Source: Enoplosus armatus
Lineage: Eukaryota; Chordata; Actinopteri; Centrarchiformes; Enoplosidae
Assembly: GCF_043641665.1 (NCBI RefSeq)
Contig: NC_092193.1
Span: 20,858,784 to 20,922,783, forward strand
Direction of reading: 5' to 3'
DNA: 64,000 bases
Of the stretch, positions 1-13,735 are shown one piece after another (positions within the stretch are counted from its first letter, which is position 1; each line of letters opens with the position of its first letter). Made by a program: the position numbers and the translations under genes. The notes beneath the pieces are model-generated. The model saw nothing but the letters and a program-made list of their open reading frames with translations, was not told where the DNA came from and searched no databases.

Positions 1-3000
1 GATTTTGGATACACTGAGATAGTATCGGTCTGACAGGATGGGCCCTACGGCAAGATACAATACTAAGCTGCTCTGTGAAAGGCTTAAACTTAAATAGTTA
101 TAAATGGCGGATTGCATGTACAATAAGCACAGAGGTGGAGATAAGTAAAAATAGGAAAATGAAGGTACATAAAGTGGATCACAGTGGTAAAAAGAAAGTA
201 ACTCAGGCTTAAGGCTTATTAGCATCATTACAGCATTAGCATTACTGTCCTGGGTTTTCCACTGGGTACCAAAAGGGTTGCTTGGAGGACAACCGTCCAA
301 ATGTCAAAGTATTTCTCACCCATTCTTGGGTGTAGGATGAGGATACATTCGGAAGAGAGGACTGTAATGTCCTTTAGACTGCATTAGACTGAATATAAGA
401 CAGCCATCAATTATCTACCGAACACCTACATTATCTTGCGCAGGGTTGTGGGGCACTGTCAAAGCTCATATTGAGGCAAGATGTGGGGGTACTCTCGGGA
501 CAGATGTCTTGTCTATCACAGGGCTGAGGCTATTTAGGGACGCCAAACAACCTTGCGTGTCTCGGGAAGGAAGGAAACTGGAGAATCTGGAGGAAGCAGT
601 TCAAACAGTCTCGGTTATTTTATTGAAGAGATTTCTTTATTTTCCACCTGTGCTCTGATCACTGGTTTGAAGATGTCACATCACATCCGTGCGTCAATCA
701 GGATTAAGCTTAATTTGACAGAAACTCCGATGACAGTTGCGTGGTTGTTTGATTATGTTGCCAGGCCACTGTCAATCAAGTTGGATGAGTCCACACGCAC
801 ACAGTCCCACTGCAAGCAAGCAAATGCGCAAAAAAAGTTTTTGAGAGTTAAACTATTAATAGATAATAACTCATGAATACTTAATATTAGAGATAAATAC
901 TTTGGATTTGAAAGCAAGTTTTCAGGGGCTTTAAGGTGAAATCAGCTGAGCCAGCAGGTCGATGCTGGGTCTCTATGAGATGGTACAATGATATTCAGAA
1001 GACCGCTAGGCTATGGTTTACATATTTGTTGGTTTTTAAAAATGTTTTTTTTTATTGATTTACTATAACCACTGTGTGACAATACATTTCAGCATGGTAT
1101 GCCAGCCTGCTTTGTTTCATTCAAAGCGTTTCTTAGCTTCACAAAGAAATGCACGAGTGGGGGTGTATTTTAATCAGGGTGGTCTTACAAATGGGCTGAC
1201 ATTTATTCTCCTGTACAAACGTAGGGGTCGATGGAACCTTTCTATTCAAAATAAACACGGTGGATAAGAAGGCTAATTTATAAGAACTGACTTTGCAAAG
1301 ATCCTTGCAAGGCCATAGTTACTCCAGCCTTATTTCATGCATCATATGGAGATACATGAAATATTAATGTCAGACATTTACATACCTGATAATGCAGCTT
1401 AATTATTCAACATTGAATGCCCTCTGACTTTCTCTCATATCTCAGTGCAGACTGCGTTGCCTATAGCATTTGTAGGGCAATTACACACCAGCTCTGAACT
1501 CTGTTTATTCATGCAAATTGTGTCACAATGCACATAGTTTAATGTCACACTGTGCCAGGCAAGAACAAACGCAGAAACGAAGGTTAATATGGGAGTCTGG
1601 GCTAGAATCTTAAGATATCATCCCAGCCCTGTGTGTTTTCACGAAAGGAAAGGGTTGGGTTGGTTGGGAACTGCGGATCTCAAGAAGCAAGAACATATTC
1701 AGACAGCAGAGCAGAGAATGTCATGCTGTGGGTGCAGAGAGAAATATGGGAAATTGAGAGTAAAGTAGGAGAATTTTTGCCAATTTGGGCGAAAAAAAAA
1801 AAAAAAAAAACTTAACAGATATCTGCTCAGGCACTTAATTTAGCATGGTATTGTCTCCATGCACCAAACTAACAGGCAACCCACACGTGCACATATTCAC
1901 ACAACCACAGCTAAGTACGTATGTTGCCGCTCAGGTGATGTTATCTCTAATTTTACTATTCTCCATCTCATTTTCATTCCCATCATCAGGACAACAGGCT
2001 CATTAACATTTATTCCTCTATTCCATCCCCGTCCAGCGTTCGTCCAATCTGTGGCCCCGTGGCCCCGTGTGATCTGATTCAGAAGCTGGCACAGTTGTGT
2101 GACGAGGCAATTGATCACACTAGTTAATAGGCGAGGTGCGGTGGATGAACACAAGGTGTGGGTCTCCATGTAACAGCGACAGACTATTCGATAATTCAAG
2201 AGTTTGATGTACTACCTTGTGCTGGGATGAGATTTGCATCCGCAAAGCCCTGTTGCTGACTTGATTCTCGAAAGAACACTCAGTTCCGGGTGGAGACCTT
2301 TTTCATTACCTACATTTCTCAAAAGGTTATGAGTTTGCTCTTAACTTACTAGTTGCAACGAAAAAGACGGGAAAAATACTCACCAATGTTTTCTTTATCA
2401 AAACCGAGACTGAAAAATCAGCTCTGCTCCAATTCGCCTAGGAACAGGTGTTCTCGGGAAAGTTCATTTTTGCAGTAATAAACTGTGACAACTTAGCCTG
2501 AGCAACGAGCGCGCTGCTAAGTTTTTCAGACAGTTTCCCTATAAAAAAGGAGTGAGGTGCTTTTCAGAGGCCGATTCTGGGTGGAGGGGCTGACAGCAAC
2601 CACAGCTTCAAAGTCCGCCACACGCCTCCTCTAGGATTCATGAGGGTTTTGTCAAACACAGCCTCTTTCAATAAAACCGACTCCTATAAGGTATCGCTAA
2701 AGGCATGCCTGAATGCTAAACCGTGTTAACAGGCTCATTTTGTCTCATTCCAGGATGATCCGGAAGAATTTGACCAAAGCAAGCCTTCTGCCTTCTAAAC
2801 TGCCATGGCAACAGAAAGAAAATGCTCCGACTCTATAACCTTTTTGCTTTCATGTATCCACTCTCCATGTGCAATGCATCATATAAGACGACCTATGGAC
2901 TGGAGAGCTTCACAAAATGCTCCACAAGAGTTCAAAAAGCCAACATTGATATACATGTTACTTTGTGTCCAATACAACACCATAAGGCCTCTTGACATTA

Positions 3001-4354
3001 CAGCTCATCATTTCATACCATATCAGATACCAGCAGGCACTCACCACACACCACATACATAAGCTATTCTATAGCTTTCACCCTGGGGTCTTGGAAAAAG
3101 AGCAGAGGGTTCAGAGTCAGAGATGAGCTATGAAACTTGACAGTGTAAATAAACAAATAACTTCATGAATAAGAAATAAAGAGCAGGGATACACTGTACC
3201 GTGTATACAACTCATCAATACCTACTACTGAGGTGACCAAGAGGCACAAATGTTTAGAGAGAACTACGCAGGCGGATTACTACGGGCCTCCTGACAGATC
3301 TCGAGTGAAGCAGAATATCTGCAATGTGCATCATTTTTCATAGATGTAAAAGAAAAGGAGGATGCAAGGGAAGCTCTATGTTGAAATGCTAAAAGTTGAC
3401 CTTAATACCATGAATTTCAATATCACAGTGAAAACAAGAAAGACCATCAAATGTCAACATCAGTGTTCATCGAACACCTAGCCCCGTTTGGGACCGCCTC
3501 ATCCACTGTGGGGTAGACCATTCTGGATGTTTCCATAGAAAAGCTTTGAGAAGCGGCTGCACAGGCTCCTTATCTGAGGTGGAGACGTAAACTAGACGTG
3601 TGTTTGCCAAACCAACCAGTTAAATCCTCATCCTCTAGTCTTCCTACACGCTGTCTGAAAACACTCAGGCTGATGAAGCATTAATCTCACCTTTGCGTTA
3701 TTTGTCCAAGTTAGGTTTTCTAGTGCAGCATCTTCATTCTTGGCTCGTTACTGCCCCCTGAGGCCGGATGGCTGAAAACACCCCTCGGCGCTTGAGGGTT
3801 GAGGGGGTGTTTATTCCCACACGAGGCTACAGCGAACACATTCCACCCCTGAAATTTATCTGAGGTGCTTTCAAACAGTATTTTTGGGGTTTTACAAGAG
3901 AAAAAACTTCAAGGATGAGGATTAAGTGGTCAGTTTGGCAAATGCACATCTGGTTAACTTCCCCACTTCTGATAAAGAGCAGTGTACAGCTGCTTCCCTG
4001 AGCTTTTATGGAGGGCACCATTCGGGACATTTTTGAGGCCATTTTCCCCTTACCAGTCATTAGCGACTGATGTATACGAACTGTACTGTCAATGCAATTT
4101 TCAGTCAACGCTGATGCTAGAAGCAGTTACCATTTGTCATTTCAGTGAAGAAATACGCAAATTGCAAGAGTTGTTTAAAATATTCACATGTGGGCAACTG
4201 CACAGAGGTCTGGAAACAAGATATTTTCAAAAGGTTTCACAATGCTTTGATGCTTGTGTGTCCATTTCTGGAAGGTGAAATGCTGCAATATTTATATTTA
4301 GATCTTGCCACATAGCTTAGTCAACCACACTGGGTAGACTGGGATTCATATCAT

Positions 4355-4713
4355 GGTGTTGTGTTGTCTTCTGCTCTGACCAACTGGTGTGACTCAGTTG
4401 CGCTGGCAGCAATCTCAGAACCCATCGGCTATCGTGTGACGGCATTTAGCCTCTGGGGTCAACAGCTAATGTTCTGGGGCTTCCGGTGACTTCCTCTTCC
4501 GTGCACCGGCCATTGTTTACAGTCTAATTAGCGACTCGACACACGAGGAACAGATTACGTTATCATATTATCATAAACGCATATCTGCCTATGAATGCAG
4601 ATACATTTAAAAAAAAAGATAATTCATCTTCAGATGTTAGCCGATGGGTCCCGAGATTGCAGCCCGCACAACTGAATCACACCAGTTGGTCAGAACAGAA
4701 GACCACACGACGC
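4355..4713. repeat. Inverted repeat, arms about 76 bases
   Basis: The left arm 4355-4431 and right arm 4638-4713 are inverse copies with roughly 85% identity. Shared parts include CTGACCAACTGGTGTGA and CCCATCGGCTA, written inverted on the right. The spacer is about 206 bases. This fold-back layout suits a MITE with long terminal repeats or an inverted duplication. No target duplication or coding sequence was seen. Confidence 0.8.
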
Positions 4714-7545
4714 CTCTTTTGCTCTTCAAATAGGATGTTGTTTTCCACCTGCATGCAACTCAAACGTGATTGGTCAGTACTAACCAGACGGCAAATGGAC
4801 TACAAAGGGAAACCAAAAACGTGTCCGATACTGAAATCTTACCTGTTTATATCTGTTTATAGAGACTGTGCTGGCTGCCGCAACACGCAATGTGAAGTCC
4901 TTCTGCTCTTTTTAAGCATTGTATATAAGCATGTACATCATCTGGATACTGTGATGTAATGCAATTTCATCTTGTAGAAAGACCCCTGCACAGTTATTTC
5001 AAATTTCAACATTTGTAAATTTCCAACTTTGCTGCTTCCCTAGTTTTAAAAAAAAAGACACAAGACAAGACTAGAGGAATGAACTTGTGCCAAAAACCCA
5101 TGCCCGCAGCTCCAGCTACCACATCATTTAACATCTGTAGCACACACCAGATGTGCCGCACAGATAGACGAAGTACTCAGGGTACACCAGAGGATTTCTA
5201 ACTGTCTCCGCAGGGGGGGGGCGGGGGAGAGTTGAAGGGGGCGTGCGGAGGGAGAGACGTGAGGCAAAGATGCAGCATGAGGTAAGCGGGGCAGGTGTTC
5301 TAAAAACAACAGGAAGTTGCTGCAGTTTGGCCGCTGCTTTGGTCCATTTAACAACGCGGTCAGTAGTCGCTGCAGCAACAGCTGTGAGACACAGCTCATG
5401 TGGGCAATTAAGGAACTTTAAAACCCTTGCCGCCTGATTGTTGCAATTTGCGCCAAACATCAGTGTGACTTAAACTTTCAGAAGATATCATTATCTCTGT
5501 GCGTTCTCTATCGCAATTTCTATTTCCTGCCCCACCCTTCTACTGGTAAACACCACACACAGACTCACAAGATGAACACAATACGAGCCACATGCTGGTT
5601 TAAACAACGTGGTAGCCCAACTCCAGTCCAATCCATGGCAACATTATACTTCCTGTTTTCATCAAGGCTCTGTGGGAAGTTTAGTTCCAAAACTTAGAGC
5701 ATGATTATCGTTAAATAATGTCTCCATTTTGTCGGACCGGGGGGTGGTTTTCAAAGACTGCCACACCATCTGGGATGTGTCAAATGTGATAAAGTTGCTG
5801 CTTTTCTTAACATGCGTCAGTGCTGGGAGGGAGGCGTTCCTTAACATGGCGAATGCTGATGCCACCGTGGGTGTGTGGGTTTACATGGAAACTAACGGGC
5901 GCAGGTGTTTCGGCGTGCGTCAGACAGCAACCGGCGTTTGCTGTTGCCCTTCAGCATTCATGGGTATTGAGCATTGGGGTCTTCTCTGCATTGCGGTTAT
6001 CTTGACAACATGAATTAGAAAAGAAAAAAAAAAAAAAAAAGGAGAGGAAGGAACATGTGAAGGAGGAAACAAACCAACTCCAATCTTGTCACATCACTTG
6101 TTTTTAAGTTCCAATCACGGTGACACACTTCAGCGAGCAGGTTATCACCCGCACGCATGCAGCATCTGGCAGAACGCTGCTGGCTACGTCTACTTTGAGT
6201 GAACAGAAAGAACAGGTGCGTTGCTCTTCACGAGCCCCTTCACTGCAGTGCGGCCCGCTTGTCTAAGAGTTCCTCCGACTGCGTGGACATGGGGAGGTTT
6301 GATCTTTGTAGTGTAACTGAACCCTGTAGACCCTCGGAGCTCATCACAATTCAGGTGGCGGGAGGGGAAAGCATGAAATATGTATGCCTCAGTTGTTGAT
6401 GTTGCGCAGAAACCCTCTGAAATATCAAGCAGCCAGAGTCCTACTGTCAAACAAATCAGTGTAGTGATATGGACCCATGCCTCTGCAGGCAGTTGTACTC
6501 ACTGCTGCATATATGCATCTTGAGTGTTAAGTTCAGTTGCGTACATGTGCGCGGTTGCCTGCTGAAACTGATCAAAAGACAAAACGCATGTGTGTACACA
6601 CTGCATCTTTTATACTGTGATCCTTTTAGTGCTATCAGTTCTCTCCCCCATTACTGCGTCCATTCCATAATGATGTATTACATTTGTGATTTTAAAAGTT
6701 TGTATGTATAAAATTGTCTTATGTTTCATGAAAAAAAAAGTCTGAAGAAACTCTTTCTAGCTGGTATCTACCGTTTTCTGTGGCTTCACAAGCTTTGGGC
6801 AGTACGCAACATATGCCTATATATCAGTGATTGTATCAAATTGTTGGTTTTGCTATATTTGTCAAATGAAATGGAAATTATTCCCTTACCACGAGAAATT
6901 TCTCTCAGCTCTGTAGTCTGTACAGCTACCTAACGCTTAATAAAAGGAAAGAACTACACTTTTTGCTTCATTTAAAAAAAAAAACAAAAAAAACCTTTTG
7001 GAGTGTAGATAAAAGAAGTTTCAGAGAAGTGCAAAAAATCAATGTGTAAAAGCCTTTGATAAATGTGCATTTTCTTACAAGGACAGACACAAACAAGTTG
7101 ACAAGAGGAATTTGATTTTGTCAATGTAGGTGCTTCTTTAATCACGGTAAAACCACAGACCTATTTATCATAGTTGGCAGCAGTTTTTCACACTGAAGGT
7201 TGGCGTGCGGGGGAAAGAAAAAAAAGAAAAAAAAAGAACATGATGCACCACAGCGTGATTCAGAACAAAATCTACTTTCTTGTTACCGACTTTGGCTTGT
7301 TCTCTCCAATTATCTTCTCCCGCTCTTTTGGGAAAACAAGATTCCTTTGTATAAGAGTTTGATTCTGACCAAATCCAGCTCTCTGTTCAAATAGTTCCAC
7401 GCAGCGGCTCGCTCTCTCTCTGTTTTCTTTTGATTATGCCGATCACTGCCACAGAGTGGAAGTGGAAGTACCACCCCACAAGTTTCACTCAATGACAAAC
7501 TTCAAACTTAATCAAAACACGTCTCCCACTCCCTCACTCCCACCC

Positions 7546-7548
<3 letters not shown>

Positions 7549-7585
<37 letters not shown>
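7549..7585. repeat. (CA)n microsatellite
   Basis: About 18 CA units, uninterrupted. Confidence 0.95.
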
Positions 7586-7587
<2 letters not shown>

Positions 7588-9731
7588 CAGCTGCCATCTC
7601 TGCGCTCAAAGTTTGGGTATTCAGTCCAAGGCCCGACAGCTGGTTGGGATTCAGAAGGGGGACTCTTATCTAAAAGAGATTGAAAGCATGCTAGATAGAC
7701 ACCTTGGCTGAGGTAGAAAACATTTTAGATTGTCATAAGTCAAGGGGCCAGATGCACACCAAGTGCCAAAGAAACATAGAAACTAGGTCTCTTTAATGTT
7801 TACCTGACGTAAATACAATTTCTTTTCATTCGGAGACGTTGTGAACACTGTCTTTATGTGATAAAAATCAGGCCAACTCAAAATATAATGTCATTTTCCA
7901 CCAAGCAAGATAAAAAAAAAAAAAAAAAAGACTTCCCAGATCACATCTGCAGAATATGCATTACTGCATGCACAACATATCAGCGCTTATGAGTTGATTC
8001 TTTAACATTTTGCTTCACTGGATTATGTGACCCAAACAGCCTCAAGACGTTGCTGCATTTCTATCACACTTATGTAAATCCGTCTACATGAAGCAAGAAT
8101 CACCATTAGCAACAACAGCTTTTGACACTATACAGCAGCGGCACGCGTTATGAACGGAAATCAGACTTCTTCGCAGTTAAAATACCCTCCAAGCGTCCAA
8201 GAGACTCCACGTTTTGAATGTGTGTATTCTTCATAAAAGCCTTGAAACTCAAATACAGAATATGCCATTGGTGGACTGTGACATGGAGCATTCAGTTTCT
8301 CTCATGTTCAAAGTGGGTTTCAGTAAAAATAACAACTCTGTTTGAGTGTGTTTCGTTCCTATCCACTTCTGTTTGCTCAGTGAGGAAACCATTGCATCAG
8401 ATCCTGTTTTCAAGCGGCTGCTTTTAGCTGCGCAGCATGGGGTAGGGATCCATTCAGAATCTGTCGGCTGCAGATTAGTGGTGAATTGCAACAATCTCCC
8501 GTGATTGCTTGGGACACTGATTACTAAAACGTAACAGGGAGGGTACCTCCTTCAGAAAGCCGTCGAACATACAGTACCAGAGATGCCAAAGTGCAGTGTC
8601 TTGACAGATGACTGTCTTTCTTGTTGAGATGGATTTACAGAGGCTGTTAGAGGAACTGAAAATATAACCGTGCTGCGAGAGGATGGCCCTGGAACTCAGT
8701 TCATAGTTTGTGCAACTGCTCTCCATAATGATCTCTAGCGTAAGCCACACGGCAACTCTGGGTCAGTAAACTCGTCACATAATGTAATGCATTCGAACCA
8801 ACCAACGCATACATTTAAGGACGTAATTAAAGCAAGCAACCTCGTAGAAATGGAATTCACTTACAGTACAATAAATAAAAGTACCTTCAGGTTTATCAAA
8901 CGTGTGAATGGCTACCAGCCAGTTGTAAGGGAAGAGGAGAGGAGAGGAGGGGGAGCCCTCTGGACGTGATGTCATTGATCCAGATAAAGCTTAACCTTCC
9001 CAGTAGAGCCCGAATGCTAAATTGGTCAGGCCGATATATCCTCCAATATTAACTCGAGAAATTGGAAGTATAGAAATGTCAAAGACATTTTTTTGAAACC
9101 GTGTTACCACCATTCTTTAGTTTGAACACAGCCGGGCAGCGGAAATGGTAGCAGCTGTTGGGGGGGAAGCCAGTGAGGGGCCATGCCACTTCCTCAGACA
9201 CTGCAACCGAGGTCTTTCCCCAAAGCAAAAACGTTATCTTACATCCAGCATTGTTTGCGTCCATGTTTGCTATCAGTGTTCTTCTTCTTCTCTGCCTTTT
9301 TGGCTGCATATCTTGGTGCGTTACCTGCACCTGCAGCAGATCAGTGGAATAGTGTGACGCCACTGGTAGGACTGTGTGTCAAGTCCAAGTGGCCAAAAGC
9401 GGGGGGGGGGGGGCTAATGGGCTAACAACAACAGTTCACAAAGTTCTAAATTATACTACATTGTATCCGACATATTTCCTGTCCTTACACTCGCTGCAGC
9501 CAAAGCCAATCAGCATCATGACGACCGGAACAGTGAAAGTGAGGGGGGGGGGGCAAAAATGCGATTTTGAAAGGAGAGGGGAGGGGGACTTGAATGACTG
9601 AACTTTGTGCCCTGTGCCTTGACCGCGACCCATATGTGAAGTCCAGTAAGCAGTGGCCATAGTGCATCACAATTACCAACACGTCCATCACATTAAAAAA
9701 CACGTTTTTCCTCAGCAAACGGCTGAATTGT

Positions 9732-9900
9732 TGGGCGCCCAGGTGGACTGAGAGTTTATGTTGACCGTGTAATCACAATTCACCTGGTTCAAGTCCGGCT
9801 GAAGACCTTTGTTGCATATCAGCCTTTCCCTCTCCCCCCTCTTTCTTGTCATACCTTTCCAATGAAAGGTGAAAATGCCACGAGAAGGAGAAAAAAAGGG
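9732..9900 (+). mobile_element. tRNA-derived SINE
   Basis: A degenerate tRNA-like head carries an A-box-like GTGGACTGAGAG at 9743-9754 and a B-box GGTTCAAGTCC at 9786-9796, close to the polymerase III consensus. The body matches a widespread fish SINE as I recall it: TTGTTGCATATCAGCC, a CTCTCCCCCC tract, CTTGTCAT, and AATGAAAGGTGAAAATGCC, ending in an A-rich tail. The tRNA part is too degenerate to be a working tRNA gene. No clear target duplication was found. Confidence 0.8.
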
Positions 9901-10678
9901 ACAGAAAAAGGCCTACTTGTCGCATGATTTATACTGTGAATCACTGTCAGAAACATTTATTCTACTCCCACTTGATGAAATCACTCTATTTCACAAATAA
10001 AAAGGTGTGTAAATATACTCTGAGTGCATTTACTTTCCGCTATATTCCTGTGAAGGTAGACCATAACCATTTAGTTCTGGATTTTCTCATGTCCTTAAAA
10101 GCCACAAGTCCAATTTTAAATATATGAGGTTTCCGCAGGACACTACAGGGCAATATTCATTATCCAATAAAATGGATTCAGGAAGAAGAAAAGAAAAACG
10201 AATCAGCCTGTGTCTGATTCAGAATGAGAGTGTGTGCTGCATGCAAAATGGAAAGCCCTGGAAAGTCAAATGCCCTCTTCGTTAGTCGAGTGTGTGCCCC
10301 CCCCCCCCCCCCCCCCATCCATCCCCCGTCTTCAGACGTAATTAAACAAAAGAATAGAATGGAGAGTCTCACGCTCTCGCTGCATTCTGCCGGGATAATT
10401 AGACGCGAGAATAAGCTAGGAGGACTGGTACAGCTCAGTTAGCAAACAAAAGGAGGGAGGGAGGGTACGGGGAGGTCTCAGGCTGTTCATAATTCCATTG
10501 AAACGGATTTGGCTGAGGCCCCCCCCAGGCTCTGTTACACTTCATTGAGTCAAACTGCTGGGACTCACACTCTCTCTTATATTTAAGGTGCTGTGGTACT
10601 TTTGGCCTGTAGGGGGCAATTTAGTAGCATGACACTGCTTGTACCAAAGGGGTATACTTTGTAGTGTGTGTGCTATGG

Positions 10679-10682
<4 letters not shown>

Positions 10683-10723
<41 letters not shown>
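10683..10723. repeat. (GT)n microsatellite
   Basis: About 20 GT units followed by GCGCGCGT, an alternating purine-pyrimidine stretch that favours Z-DNA. Confidence 0.95.
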
Positions 10724-10731
<8 letters not shown>

Positions 10732-11890
10732 ATGTGTTCAATTCAAAAATCAATGAATTCAGTTGATTTCCTGCTAAATCCACATGCTGAACAGCATTCT
10801 GCAGGGGGAAGCTGACACATCCAAACTAACAAGAAACAATTAAAGATGAATGCGTTTTTCATCAACAAATTAATTGCTGCCCTAATTTACATATGTAAGT
10901 GAAAGTGAATTTACCCCTTTGTGAGGTCTTTTTCTTCTTTTCAGTGTCGCCACGTGGCGAGGATTAGCGGCGCTTGTATTTACTGTTTTAATTGAAAGGC
11001 CCGCGCAAAAAGCAAGTGCTCTATATCCTAATCGCACACACTTAACCCCATGAAATCGAATTCAGGGCTCTGTTTGTGACATGTTTGCTTTGATGAAAAA
11101 AAAAAAAAATGTGGGTGGGAGTTACTGTATGGGCGGGGTGGGGGTGCAGCATCTCAATGGCGATGCTGGTGCAGCTGCAGGAACAAAGAGGCAATGATGA
11201 AATGTAACTGTAGTCAAACAGATTTTATCATCGTGCTTGCTGTATCCCACTGAGAGGCTTTGGGCTTTTTTTTTTTTTTTTTTTTTTTGCTTGCATGCTT
11301 ATGTGTGGTAAAGATGAACTAACAGAATTATGTATACACTTTACCTAGAAAACAAGCCCTCAGCACAGGACCTTGAGTTTGCTAAAATATGTTAATCAAG
11401 ATGTTTTGCTTCCACATGCTGGCTGAATCAGCTGTACCCTCCGCAGACTGTGCAGAGAGATGATTTTCTAGTGGTTTGAGGACAGTTTTCTCCTTTTCTT
11501 ATCATTACCTTTTGCCTGCATCATTTTTTTTTTCCTCACCTCAGGATTATGTAAAGCTCCAAACTAACTCTGGTAATTTCCCACTTCAATTCTCTCCCAA
11601 ATCTCACGGCTTCAAGTTATGAAGAGTGGCAAACTGTGCCACTCACATGGTGATGAACAATTTGTCACGACAACAAAACACGACGACGAAACTGCAACAA
11701 CACCCAGGTTGTAGAATCCCTGTCAGGCATTTCTATAAAGCAGAATTTACTATATTGTTTATCTTGATCGGCCGCCAACATGCGCTAAAGTAGGCAGGAT
11801 GTAATAGCTGCAGCGCTGATATCTATGAAGATGGTACATTGTGTGAGCTTGCAACACGTGACAGCAAACAAAAAGCATAGGTTGCAAGCG

Positions 11891-12274
11891 ATCAGGATGG
11901 CTGAATTCCATTCAGCAGCTTCGGTTCCAGAGCTCTGGTGTTGTGCATGCTGGCTCTTTGTTACATCGTCATGGCTTACTGGGACACTGGAATAGAATGG
12001 AACCCTTGTTAATGTAATGTTATTATTAACGTCTGGGCTTTTCCTACTGTAACATGTCAAAATGGCCACCTGATTAAAAAAAAAAGAAGGCCCATAGACC
12101 CTTTTCACGGCAGACATTTTGACAAAGAGATGAAGAGCCCAGGTGTAAACAACAACAACAACAACAATGGATCTATTCCATGAAGTGCCCAGTAGGCCAT
12201 GGCAGTGAGTGTGAGCACGCACAGTACCAGAGCTCTGGAACTGGCTCAGCTAAATGGAATGCAGCCATCACTGA
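11891..12274. repeat. Fold-back element, arms about 105 bases
   Basis: Arms at 11891-11998 and 12172-12274 are inverse copies. Both contain the self-complementary CCAGAGCTCTGG, and both contain an ATGGAATnCAGCCATC phrase at the outer side and a CCCAGTAnGCCATG phrase at the inner side. The spacer holds (AAC)7 at 12148-12168. This fits a fold-back MITE. The open frame of 145 codons on the minus strand that overlaps it has no family resemblance. Confidence 0.8.
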
Positions 12275-12938
12275 TGTTATAAAGTCAAAACGTCCGCCAC
12301 GGGGGAAAAAGGCTCTATTCTAGTGAGGGGATGCTAGCTGGTAGCAATAACGCTGCTAATCAGAGCAGTCAACAAGTTAGCTCTCGCAGATGGGAACACA
12401 TGAGCGGGCTCCTGCGGCGTCCTGGACTATGGACGGGCAGCACCGAAGAACACAAAGAACAGAGAGGCTCCCTAACTCTCCAAGCTGGTAACATGCTATA
12501 AATGACATTCACTCACCTGCACAGTGAGCCAGACATTCCACATAATGCCAAACACTCATATGTATATTTAGAAAACTCTGGAAAAGCATGGACCAAGAAA
12601 GCGCGGATCATAGAGTCTGGCTTTCCTTGGTCAACCAGCACCCTGCAACGGACTCAGCAGTGAAACGGGGCCAAAACAGTCAACATGGTATTAAGAGTAA
12701 CATCCAAAAGACCGGATCAGATTTAGCTGCCATAGGAGGAGGAGACGACACAGTTATGAGTCATCGCTCTTTACTTCCTCAGCAGCTTCAGATCTATTGT
12801 CAGTACGTGATGACAAACTTACCTTCATCCACCGCAGGGATGATGGCGAAAATGCCAAGGCAGATTCTCTGTCGATGATACAAAGCAGCCATATGCTCTG
12901 CCTCGTCATATACTTTACTCATGGATAGACTTTGCTTA

Positions 12939-13283
12939 CACACACACACACACACACACACACCATTGCAGTGAAACGTGGCTTTACATTATGAATATAT
13001 TTGAATACATTTGTAGAATGTGTGTGTTCAACATGAAACGTTACCCCCTCAGTTCCATCTGGTACATAAGGACACACCTGACACTCTCATCCTCAGCTTA
13101 TCTCACAACGCAGCATGGGATGGGATAAAACTGGGTGTGTGTCAGCATGTGTGTGTGTGTGTGTGTGTGTGTGCTGAGAAATACGTGAAATCTCACAAAT
13201 GTCTCAGTCATGCAAACACACATTTAGGCATGCTCCAGCTTTGGTGAGCTTGTCACTTTGAAGCTCCGAGGTTTCTTTTCTGT

Positions 13284-13319
<36 letters not shown>

Positions 13320-13735
13320 TACACACCCAGGGCAGAAAGCTAATTCTTCCATTTTATTCAATAATGCAGGAGCAGGAGAGGGATTTTGTCCCTGATTTTG
13401 TGGAAACAGGAAATCATCGACTTGCAGCGGTGGCAAAAAAAAAAAAAAAAGGGGGACAGAACAAGGCCAAGTTTAAGTTTTTTTTTTTAAATAAAAGACA
13501 ACAGCATCTCTCATACACATAGACATAGATAACACATAGAGGAGAGACCTATGAGTAAAGAGCAATGAGGGAGGTTGGGATGGCCTAAAGCAACCACACA
13601 CACACACACACACACAGACAGATGAAACCTCCTGAGTGGCATTGTCATCACTCTTAATTTGCTCTGTGAATCACCAGAGCCAGCTTAATGTACCACTGCA
13701 CACACGCACACACACGCACACACACACACACACAC
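12939..13735. repeat. Cluster of five CA/GT microsatellites
   Basis: Within 800 bases there are (CA)n at 12939-12963, (GT)n at 13148-13173, (AC)n at 13285-13314, (CA)n at 13595-13616 and an interrupted (CA)n with CG units at 13699-13735. CA and GT orientations alternate once, so pairs could form hairpins. An A run lies at 13436-13450. Confidence 0.9.

Noticed and set aside
8475..8750. Open frame of 91 codons on the minus strand with Cys-rich composition
   Set aside because: No splice sites or family match support it as an exon, and it does not resemble astrotactin.
11785..12222. Open frame of 145 codons on the minus strand
   Set aside because: It overlaps the fold-back element and its (AAC) run, which gives a Val run. 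No recognisable domain.
12939..13735. Regular repeats that might suggest an array such as CRISPR
   Set aside because: They are simple CA/GT microsatellites with no repeat-spacer structure in a vertebrate genome.
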